From: Metaphire vulgaris
Lineage: Eukaryota; Annelida; Clitellata; Crassiclitellata; Megascolecidae
Direction: 5' to 3'
DNA: 64,000 nt
NCBI GenBank assembly: GCA_018105865.1
Contig: CM030841.1
Coordinates: 11,952,682-12,016,681, forward strand
Position numbers and translations under genes: made by a program. Of the stretch, positions 29,175 to 40,000 are shown one piece after another. Positions within the stretch are counted from its first letter, which is position 1; each line of letters begins with the position of its first letter. Under the pieces are notes generated by a model that saw only the letters and a program-made list of their open reading frames with translations, searched no databases and was not told the origin of the DNA.

Positions 29175-31239
29175 AAATTATATTATACATGGTGCTTCGA
29201 GAACTGTTGAAAGACTTGTAAAGTCTTATTATAAATCTGTGCTTTAGTTTTGAAGTGTTTTCAACACTGAAGATATGTTTTAACAGGAATTGTAGGTCTA
29301 CCAACGTTGGTATTTGTGACAATTTTGCAGTCGTTTGATTTTGTTTGGAAATGTATTGAATTGTTGATATTGATACCATTGCATATTGATAATTACATTT
29401 TATCTATCATTATTTTATTATTATTACTTCTGATGCTACTAGTACTGTTGTATTTATTAATACTAGACTTCTGCGGATAGATAGATAGATAGATTCGTTA
29501 TTTATATAATGAATTTTGTATTTTTATTGAATTTTCAGTGCTGTCGTCATAGCACTGAGGGGCAGCGGCAGTGTTACAGTGTGCTTGTTTGCATTCAAGC
29601 ATTGGAAACTTGCTCAGAAATCGGTTTATATTAGGCCTACGTGTTTAACACATGACTGATACAGTATTTGATTTTCTTGACGTCTATGTTTGCATTTTTT
29701 ACTGAGAAACTACTGTAGTAAATTTGGCCAGTAAGCAGGTTTCTTGTTTGTGCTTATTCTAGTTTTTCAGGCACGATTGTTTCTCTAAGAGTGTGCTGCA
29801 CTAATTTTGCCCACATTCACTTTTTGCTAATAAGCATTATGAAGCCTTTCAGCATTTTCTTGCAGCATGAAATTCTCACGAGATTTGCCAGACTGACATT
29901 TAAAATAACATCTGCAATTTAGCAAAGACAATATAAATAAGCGGCGTCTTTTGTGGCAGGTTCTTGGTGAATTTAGCCGAAGGCCCGTGCCTCAGTTCAA
30001 ATTTCCTACTGCAGTACTTTAGCGCTTTTATTTTTTGGCTAGTTTTTAACATCCTTTTGGTCAAATGTAAAACAATTCGGATATGGGTGTTAAATATTAC
30101 ATTGTTATTATACATTATTATTAATGAGGATTACATTAACAGATTATGTTCATTTTGGTAAATTGGTAAGGACGGTGTGAAGCACTTTTGGAAGTAACCA
30201 TCAAGAAGCCTTCACAAGATATTTGCTGTAAAAAATTGATAATGCAATATACTGTACAGTATTTGCTATATTGAGACTGAAAACATTTTTCCATTTTACT
30301 CCTTTGTTGTCATAAGTACAAAAAGTACATTGTATACTGTATGGTGATTGAATTAATGAAAACCAAGTGTCCATTTTTCTCTTGAAGAATGATGGATTGT
30401 ATTTTATTCATTTGTATTTCTATATGACTACTGTATTTTTTATAGCTGGACTCTGTAATGTGCCCTAATTGCTCTTGACATTCGGTAATATGGTGCACAA
30501 GAGATTTTCTTGTCAGTTCAATAATACACACACTGTAATAATAATTACTTTGTTGCTTGTCATTTAAACTTAAAAGAATGCAATAGAATTAGGAACACAA
30601 AACTGAAGTTTGTTCTCAATCAAACACTGTATCCTGAAACCAAAATACTATAATAACTTAAATAATTCATATCTCAATTTTTCCAAATTGAAACAAGTAC
30701 TGTAGTTACTTTGGGTAGCTTATCACCCACAGTACAGTGTAGTAGGTTTATTCTTGGAGGATGCTGATGGAAGTCAGCATAAAGGACTTTATCAACTGCA
30801 TAAAGGGCTTGACTGATCTACCAATTGGTTTCTTTAATGTCACTTTACACAATTTACACAAATTCTACATAAATAAAGATATCTGTGTTTCTATTTCATG
30901 TGCTGTATCATAAACTATTGCATACTCAAATTCCTAAGTATGTACAACAGAAGACATTAAAATACAAGATAAATCTGCTTAATTTTTTAGGGGCAGTTAT
31001 AAGTACATTGCAGCTTCATTTCAATTAAATTTTATAAAAGTGGCACTGATGACAGGATAAAAAATTCTCAAATAAAATCTTCAAATATTAAGTCTAAATT
31101 ATGCTCTTGACGACAATTCATAAAATGGTGTTAACATGTTTTCAAGAACTACATCACGAAAAGGCATCCTCATCGTGCGAGCATTGTGTACATTTTGAAA
31201 TGCCTGACAACTAATTATGAAGAACCAGTCTGACGGTCA

Positions 31240-34021
31240 CTATGAATTACTAACATACTCGCTTTTCCCACCATATTTTTTCTTTAGCTTGATATCGGTA
31301 ATAACAATATCATGTGATGCTGATTTGCACATGTCGTATATTGTAAGTAGCGTAATGGCTACACCAGTCAATGCCTCCATTTCAACCCCAGTATTACTAA
31401 CTGTTGATACAGAGCATGTAACTTCAACACAACAAGTCCTTTCGTTGAGCTTAAGGCTTACATCTGCATTAGTTATTGGTATGTTGTGACAGAGAGGTAT
31501 CAAGCTGCTAGTACGCTTTGTGCCCATGATACCAGCCAACTGTGCGACAGTCAACACATCACCCTTTTTCATTTGATTCTCCGACACCATACGGAATGTC
31601 TCTCCAGGAAGCTGCACCAGACCGGTTGCTACGGCAACCCGAGTTGTCGCAGGTTTGTTGCTGACATCGACCATTCTAGCACGTCCCCCTGGGTCTACGT
31701 GTGACAGAACCTTCGTATAATCAGGGTTAGTTTCTGCTTCCACTTTTCCAGTGTTCGTTTGAACGGTTTCCACTTTTTCAGTGTTCATTTGAATTGATTT
31801 TCCAAAAATGTCGTGATATCGTTTATAATAAGTTTCCATCTTTGCATCCTCATCACTGTTATCATCATTTACGGCACCTCTGCTGTTAATACTGCTGGTA
31901 CTGAATGCATTCTTCTGCACTACACCACTTGGCTTGAAGCTTAATACAAAAGCACTGTCCACCATAAATACCTTAGAAATGTTAATGGTACTAAATAATG
32001 TTCTTGAAGCATTTAAACTTCTAAAAGACTGCTTGGGCTGATTAATTGGCCAGGAATTGAAGCTAGTGCTGCAATCATACAGACAACCAGAAACCTCTTG
32101 AATGTTACCTGTAAAAAATCATATCCAAACTGTTACCGTGCCTAGAGTATTGCCATTACAAATGAATTTATATTATTCAAGTCCTTTCATTGAGATTCTA
32201 GGAAGACAGAAAAATTCAGTTTTCACATAAATGACTTCCATATTTTCAGTTAATCAATTCTTACATAGGCCTAAAACTCACCAATGAGTTAGAATGATAA
32301 GTGAGTTTTTCATGAATGATAAATTCCTTTTCAAGATTATAAAGAAGTGAATGATTCTGATCAAATTATTATGACAATACAGTTTAGCATCATCATAAAA
32401 ATTACAACTTCACAAAAAACAAACATCATTAGCAGAATGCTAATATAACCAAAACAACAAATCATATTAGTTACAGTAAGTCCCAAATAAGAAATGTATG
32501 CAATTTAGGGAACCTAATGTCACTCTGCAACACTTCTGCCTAAGGTCACTACCAGTGGCATAGCCAGGATTTCCGGAAGGGGGGTTTGAAAAAAAATTTC
32601 GTTGGTAACCGCCAAGGGGGATTTTCACCCCAAAAATTGCCTCAAAAAAAAAAAATTGCATGGGAATACATCAAAAAAACTTTTTTTGTCGCCCAAGGGG
32701 GGGTTTTAACCCCCACCCCCGTGGCTACGCCACTGGTCACTACTTCCATTATGATGTAGGAAATATTACAGCTATGTTTCGTTCATCAAGCCAGGAATAA
32801 ATCTGATGTGCATGCTATGATACCTGCCTGCATGTTTTGCCTTTATCTTCTCAATTGAGAAATTACTTGGGTGATCCAGTAATCTTCTGAAGTTTGGCCA
32901 TTGAACTCCTTTACGATCATTTATCTCCTCATGCAATATGGTATTCTTGGTGTTCAACTTGTTTTCAACAAATGGTGTGTACTTGGTGACCCTCACATCC
33001 ATTTCCTTTCAACATGTGCAATACAAATAATAGAAACAGATCAAATAAAATCCGACATTTATATAATGCTTTGATAATAATGAATTAAATAGCTGCAAAT
33101 ACAGCATTAATTAACATTCTAAGCCAGTGGACAAGTAAGCGGTCTGGAATCGAACCCAGGTTGATGGGAGACAAGGCTGACACTCTACAAACCAAGCCAG
33201 CAATTATAAAGACTGTTGCAAAAATACAGCACACTTATTTGATTTAATATCAGCAAATATAAATTGAATTTTTACAATCATCCAAACAAACTATGCAAAA
33301 TCATGTCACAAAACTAAGTGTCTCTTATTTGTCAATTGGCCTATTTGCATTGTGTGACCAGTTCCCATCAGAACACCAAAGTTAAGCAATGTTGAGCATG
33401 GCTCATACTTGGATGGGTGATCATCCTGAGATTGAGTTGTGGCACTGGCGGCCAACCAAGCGACTCATTGCTTAGGCATGGATAAATTGGCAGCAGCATT
33501 AAGCTGTGAAGGTAAAATGTGGGTCTGGTGAAGGCTAGGGCAAACTACACTAGATTATAGATTAATGACATGCGCCACCTGCGTTGCTGCCTGCCTAGTA
33601 CAAGGAGATCAGTACCAGATCCTAGGCTCATTCAAGTACAGAACTGCCTTTACTTTACCTTTAATTAAATTTAAAAGCTTAAACCATTTACTGTGTCAAC
33701 TGCAACAAAACCAAACAAAACAATCATAGAATACTAGCCTTGAAACAACAATTTAACAATTTTCAAATCCTTAAGCAGGGAAATTAGAGCAAATACAGCT
33801 AATCTCTCCTTACTTTGTGTGAATTATATTTCATTTCAGTGGCTGTCACAATGCCTTCCATTACTGATCTGTGTTCAATTCTTGTTCTGATGTTGTTAAA
33901 CTTGGATGAAATAAAAGTATCCATCAGAAATTCTAGTCCACTTTCCTTCAAGGCTGAGAGTTTTTTAGCCAGCATCATGCCATTTGTGAACATTCTCATA
34001 GCTTCAGGCCTTTTATCTCCT
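31240..34021 (-). CDS. MOCS1: MoaC-domain molybdenum cofactor protein (MOCS1B-type)
   Basis: The last exon (32108-31240) carries a complete MoaC domain: LSHVDPGGRARMVDVSNKPA, KKGDVLTVAQLAG, the catalytic-site block TKRTSSLIPLCHNIPI, and GVEMEALTGVAITLLTIYDM, ending KYGGKSEYVSNS. MoaC (human MOCS1B) converts the radical-SAM product of MoaA to cyclic pyranopterin monophosphate, in mitochondria in animals. Two upstream exons join in phase: 34021-33814 (donor AAA|gtaagg) and 33005-32828. The latter ends GCAG before gcaggt, requiring a GC donor to stay open. Their protein (KAKHAG at the junction resembles a MOCS1 linker) lacks the CxxxCxxC/CxxC clusters of MOCS1A, and I do not recognise it. The true start lies upstream of 34021. 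The MoaC call is firm; the upstream exons are less certain. Confidence 0.85.
32553..32735. mobile_element. 183-bp MITE, perfect 8-bp TSD GTCACTAC
   Basis: Ends CAGTGGCATAGCCAGG and GTGGCTACGCCACTG, inverted. GTCACTAC occurs at 32545-32552 and 32736-32743. It lies in the intron directly upstream of the MoaC exon. A sister copy is at 40158-40344. The 8-bp duplication and CAGTGG ends fit the hAT superfamily. Confidence 0.94.
33130..33210 (-). repeat. tRNA-like SINE head fragment
   Basis: On the minus strand: GCTGGCTTGGTTTGTAGAGTG, then CCTGGGTTCGATTCCAGACC, spaced like tRNA A and B boxes. No complete cloverleaf is obvious. It is in a MoaC-gene intron. Confidence 0.5.
33335..33660 (+). repeat. 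5S rRNA-derived SINE, uninterrupted copy
   Basis: The head (about 33340-33435) follows 5S rRNA: GCATTGTGTGACCAGTTCCC, CAGAACACCAAAGTTAAGC, TACTTGGATGGGTGATC. The body then reads GCAGCATTAAGCTGTGAAGG, AAATGTGGGTCTGG, CACCTGCGTTGCTGCC, GAGATCAGTACC and ends TTTACTTTACC. From the GCAGCATTAAGC block on, this matches the tail of the tRNA-headed SINE at 36083. Confidence 0.88.
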
Positions 34022-35307
34022 CTATAAAAACCAATAATGATCATCTCAAGATAATAATATTATGGCAATAAATATCAAGGTATAGAATGTATTAGAGTTA
34101 GTATTCTATAACCGAAGTCCATATAAAATACACAGACAAAAATGGCATAGGTCTGGCAGTTGATTCCTTACAATATAAAGTAGTGCTATAGAAATTAATG
34201 TTAATTTGGATTCTGCTGAAGCTGTGGGATTTCTTTTTCTTTTGTGTCAAATGCCCCAATCGCTTTCTCAAATTAACTTTCGTGATATCAGATAGATAAA
34301 TGCCATCATCAAATAAATGAAAAATATCGCGACAAATTAATCCGGTTACTCCACAAAATTTCATATACAATCCGCTGAACCCGTCAAAAGTCATGTAATA
34401 CCAACAAGGGCCTAGGCCTATATAATTTTTAAAATACCCGACAACGCAGCGGCACAAAATTATCAAAACACGTGCAACAATCTGTTAATCACAGACGCCA
34501 AGATCGACAAATTGACTCTAATTAAGAACCACGATAAAGCCATTTTAGTAATACACTTGGCATCATTCGAAGAAGAAGACTCGTAATCGCTCACTGCAGA
34601 TCCAAAGGTCAGTCCGGTTTCCATTTTAATTTCGGAAATTTTTTAACGCTTGCGTTGGCTCTACCGTCATGCTGATAAATTCCGTTCTAACATGGTATGT
34701 GTTTCCATACGTGCCAAAAATTCTGCGTAGCTGCCTTATCGGGTATTTATTTGTTAACCCGTTCTTCTTGTCTGGTAGGCAGCTTAGGCCAGCGCTATAA
34801 AAGCAAACACTTTGCTGGGCATTGCCTATAGGCTATAGGTCGTCGAGCTGTTTAAATTTCTTGGCCTTTAACGAAGGAAATGAGAACGTTGGTCGACGAA
34901 TTAACAAAAAAGTCGAAATTTCGCGTGGAATTTGCCTGTTTATGCCGAACATTTGAAAGTAAATTATTATCAAGTGATCTGAGACGATTTTTGTAAAGAT
35001 TTAGAAACTTTACGCATGTTTTGGAAGAGTAAATCGGACGTGTAATAGCAGCTATGAAAACCTGACAAGCATGAACAGAACTAAACCAGTTAAATCAGAT
35101 ATTTATCACTATTTGGATAATTTTCGCTATTCGAATATTCATCGTTATTGAAGTATCTATCACTTACCGTTACTTCATATAATTATTATTTCAAATTGTC
35201 ACCACTTCAAATTATTATCGCTGGGCTATAGTTATAGTGATTTTCACAGACTAATGCCTCCTCCTCCTAAACCACTGAACATCACGTTGTTGTTGTTGTT
35301 GTTGTTG

Positions 35308-35351
<44 letters not shown>

Positions 35352-35642
35352 GCCTATTAGACTTATTCATATATTTATCGCTGTTCAAATATTTATGGAT
35401 GTGCAAATATCTATCACTATTAAATTGTTTATCACTCGTCAGATAATTATCTCTATGGGGTAATATTTAGATCTGTATGATTTCTGAATCAATCATTAAA
35501 TTTCTTATTTGTTTTTATTTATCACTGGTTTGTCAGTCTGTTTAGGCAGTTGCTCTTCTAAGCTGTAAAGAGTTTAACAGCAAATTTTACTGTGTTACAT
35601 TATGTAAACATTTCTTCACTGGTTTTTGAAATTGTGCATCAG
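34022..35642. other. Divergent gap between the MoaC gene and BORA
   Basis: The two genes are head to head, so their promoters probably sit here, perhaps near 34550-34900. A minus-strand open frame at 34098-34466 might be a 5' exon of the MoaC gene, but no donor gives the phase required by the exon at 34021. TTG and ATT repeats lie at 35287-35350. No CpG-rich block or TATA box stands out. Confidence 0.5.
35287..35350. repeat. (TTG)n(ATT)n microsatellite
   Basis: Eight TTG units followed by about 13 ATT units, upstream of BORA. Confidence 0.95.
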
Positions 35643-37051
35643 ATGAATCATGAAATGCCATCCCCAGCCGTTCTGCCAATTTTGTCTACACCCGGGACGT
35701 TGGCTTACTTACCAGCCAACGAAGATGGCACACCTGTGAAAAACCAGTCATCAGTGATGTACTACTTCAGCCAGAATCGAACGCCATTGAGTCGCGTGCA
35801 ACAATTTTCAAAGATCTCAAGATTTGACACGGCATCATCAGGACCTCAGTTGAAGACGCCTGGAAGCACCCATTCCGATCGTCTTGCACCTCGTGTCTTT
35901 CACAGTTCAAGAACACCGTCTTCTTGTAGAGGTGAACAGGTAATTACCAGTGAAAGTATTTGTTCTGAATTATTCAGTTGTTCTATGCCTATGGTGGTGT
36001 GGAAGAAATATACAAATTTTCTAAAAGGCATGGGGAAATAAGGCTGATCCCACTCCAACTCAGAGCAGGATTCCAGTTAGGAGAGTGGTAACAACACTGG
36101 ATGATGGAGAAGAAGGTTGCAGGTTTGATACCTGTAGGAGCCCTAAGGTCGACTCAGCCTTACTTGCTAGAAGGCAGTGGTTAACTGAGGAGCAGCATTA
36201 AGCTGTGAAGTAAAACGTGGGTCTGGGGAAAGTATAAAGGCAACCTATCCCAGATTGATGGCTTATACCACCTACATCGCTGATTGCCGAGACCGGAGAG
36301 AAGCACTGGAATCCAACGCTCATACTCGATTATGGGACCTACCTACCACTCCCAAGCTTTTAGCTGCCAGTCAACCCCCACTGGGGGATTGTTTTTGACT
36401 ATTGGGGTCTTGACTGTTGGGGTTACTCCTTCCAGTGAAATATAGACCTAGATGCATTGGCTTAGAAATAAGAATAGTACTAGAACCAAGTTGATCGTAC
36501 ATGAGGTTAAGCGTTAAAATGTTGCTGTTGTCAGTTCAATGATCAAAAATGTATTAGCCTAACTAGAAACATAACTGTAACCTTGACTATGCTTCCAAAC
36601 TGATGTCGTTGAGTACAATATTTGCTAGCACTAAATTTCAGAACTGCCTCTTGAAGATTATTGTTGAATGGCAGAGTAAATTAATTATTGGTCTTTAGAA
36701 GAATTTTTATAACAATTTTAGTTTGCACATCTGAGACTGAATGCTGCTGTTTAATATTTTGCATTTTAGCCAATCAAATTATATCACAATCCTTTTGAAG
36801 CAGAACTGGTCGATGTTTTGCACGGTCCTTTATTCAGTCCGAATGTATTTAAGACCTCAACTCCAGGTTGTGGGGTTAGAAATCATTTTCATTCATCTTT
36901 CTTACTTGCTATCATAAGTTTTGACAATTTCAATCTATTCAATTTATTTAAAAAGACTTGCAGTTTTGTCTTAGATCTGACCGTTGTTGATTTTCTTCAG
37001 AAAGGAAGTATGAATTTTGTAGGACACTTGATAAATCGTCTTGCTGTTTTG

Positions 37052-37095
<44 letters not shown>

Positions 37096-40000
37096 TTAGA
37101 CAACTTTTATAGTGCAGTAGGCATGGCAAAGGCCACAGTCAAGAATACTTTAACACATGCCACTTACTTATATATGCGATATTAAATAAGTGTGTTCTTA
37201 ACCCTGTGGACCCGTAAAGATTCGTTAGTGTTCCATAAACCCGAGAAGTCCTTTTTAGTTATCCATTGCTTCTGGAGGACATAGACCATTCATTGTTGCT
37301 GAAGGACAACAAGCAATCATTGGACAATTTTGTCAATAATGAAGGCACGCCATCCAATAGGGGACAGACCTCCCACTTGCATACCATACCACACTCGCTA
37401 GAGAACAATGAAGCAAATTACCGCTTTTTGTGTCGTCTTGTCACAGAAGCAATTAAATTGACGGTCTCAGCCGACCCAAATGCCTGTAGATGCGGTCGCA
37501 TACCTTTGTCGATAAGGCTTTCAGCATCATATTTCTTGGACCGGGTGACGCTCAAACAGGTGGCGATTTGTGACCTGGAGCAGTGGGGATATGTCGAGCT
37601 TGGAGGATGTAGTTGTGGGAAGATGCAGCAGTAGGGGTGATACAGTTAGGCAGTGGGGGAATTCCCCCTTCCCCTACAAATCGCGCTCTGCGCTCAAACC
37701 ACTACGAAGGATATTCTATGCTGGAAGTAAACTCAGTTCGTTGGCGGGCATAATTTATCCAGCGTATATAATAATAAATATGTCTAATTTTCGCCGAATA
37801 GTGACATCCCGTCTTGCCACAATTTCGAATGCTACTGAATGCTGCGGGGCAGCAAAACTGTTGCTGGAAGCGGACAGCGACAGCGAATTGACGCTCTTAG
37901 TGATAATGGCGATGGTATGGAGACCGAAGAGGACGATCATGCAATGGAGACTGAAGAGAACACTGTTGCTATTAGTGATATAGTTGATTCTGTCAGGAAT
38001 GGAATCTGTGATGGTCCTTCAGTAAACCATGTCAGCAAAATTACTGATGACAAGTCCACAACAGATAAGTGGGAATGGAATACTGTTGTGAACGTCCCAA
38101 CTACATCATTCACCGCCAGAGTGGCTTCAGAAATATGCCAGAGAGTCTCAGCCGGGACAGCAAAATTATCGACTTTATGGATTTGTTTCTTGACAACGAA
38201 ATAATCCAGAAAATGGTTGATGCTACTAATCTGAGAGCATCCCAAACGAAAAGTAGTAAACCAGATGATTACTATGGAAATCTATGGTCTGATGTGACGG
38301 CTGCAGAGATGCGTGCGTTCATTGGCGTCGTCTGTCGATGGAACATTTGGTCATCAAACCACGATACAGTGACTACTTCGCCACCTCAAGTAGACTTACT
38401 GCTACCCCAGGTTTCCTAGACAGATTTTTGTCCATTTGGAAGTTCTGGCACCTAGTCGATGAGAACGATGTCAATCTCAACAAAGCCGACAAACTGTACA
38501 AAGTGCGTCCGTTTATTGATCATATAATGGTCACCACTACTACCCACGTCAGATGCTGTCAATTGATGAAGGCATGATCGGCTAAAAACCGTTTGAGTTT
38601 CAAACAGTACTGCAAAGACAAACCTACTAAATGGGGAATAAAGGCTTTTCTGCTTACTGACAGTGAGAATGGCTATCTGTACAATGCTGAGGTCTAACTG
38701 ACGGTTCAGAACGTGCAGAACTTGGAGCTACTGGCAACATTGTTCGTCGTTTGGTGACTGGTCTGGAAAATCAGAATCACACAGTGTTCCTAGATCGTTT
38801 CTACACGTCGCCTACTCTTCAAGTACTTCATTGGTGAAATGTACTGCCATGACAAATCGGAAACACTTCCCGAAGGAACTTATTATTAGCAAGAAGGCGT
38901 TGACACGTGGTCAGCACAAGTTTCTATGTAGTGAGCAGATTACTGCTGTGGTTTGGTTTGACAAACAGCCAATTTATTTTCTCTCTAGTTACCATGATCC
39001 ATCGATGACGACACTGATCAACCGCAAGAACAAGGATGGCACAGTGGTTGCTGTGACATGTCCACAGCTTGTTGTGGACTACAACAGATTTATGGGTGGT
39101 GTAGACCACAATGATCAAATGACTAAACTGTACAAACCAAGAAAGCACTACAGATGGCCACGCCGTTTGTTCCTGAAGTGTGTAATGTGGGCATGCTACA
39201 ATGCCTGTCATTATATTCCTCATCGACCGGCTGGTTCCGACCATACACATTTACTGAATTCACAGAAGATTGTGTTGATGGCTTGATAGCTGGCTTCCAG
39301 ACAACATCTAGTGTCCGTCGGCGTAGTGGTGCTGATGAACAAACCCGTCTACAGAATGTTGGTGTTCACTTTCCGAACGTTATATCGAGCGCAACTGGCA
39401 ACAACCGATGTCGAGTTTGTCAGTTTCAGCGCTTCAAGAGAAGTCACCCAGAAGTCCTGGACAAGGACAATCCCCACCCATTGTCAAAGACAAGGATGTG
39501 GTGCTCACATTGCAAAGAGTTTTTATGTGTTAGAAAGCTCAACATGCTTCAAGGATTATCACATGAAAAAGAATTTGGCGATAAATCTCAGACGTGAGGC
39601 TTATACGATTTTTGCACTTGACTCAGATTGTTTTATTTTTATATTGCTTATTTTATGCTATGTCGACTATGAAATAAGGTTACAGAGTAAAACATATTTT
39701 AAATTTTGACAAAAATTGCATGAAAACAGTGCTTAAAACAGTGCTTCTCTTTTGCATTATGAAACACTTTTGTAATGTATTCACAGTGCCTATAATGTAA
39801 TATAATATAATATAATATAATATAATGTAATGTAATGTAATGTAATATAATATAATATAACATAATATAATATAATATAATATAATATAATATAATATAG
39901 TAATATATATATATATATTATTGTGAAACATTAAGTGGTTCTATCGACCAATAAGTTGCTGGAAACTCTGATCTTGGAACAATCTTATTTTTTCTAGCTT

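Larger units (their letters stand above)
26397..31239. other. Intergenic, G alpha q 3' UTR and beyond
   Basis: Nearly 5 kb of AT-rich sequence between G alpha q and the convergently placed MoaC gene. The first part is presumably G alpha q 3' UTR. It contains a perfect 14-bp inverted repeat (27337-27371), an RTE-like remnant (28265-28625), a MITE (28699-29174) and a GATA tract near 29477-29494. No further exon was seen. The open frames at 27594-27935, 29173-29379 and 29900-30531 have no recognisable motif. Confidence 0.6.

Noticed and set aside
34098..34466. Minus-strand ORF as first exon of the MoaC gene
   Set aside because: No donor in it gives the phase 2 needed to join the exon at 34021, and the sequence lacks a recognisable motif. 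Left open only as a possibility.
37266..37634. 122-codon open frame at the start of the piggyBac region
   Set aside because: It lacks any piggyBac motif and has no splice context. It may be part of the element but cannot be called a gene.
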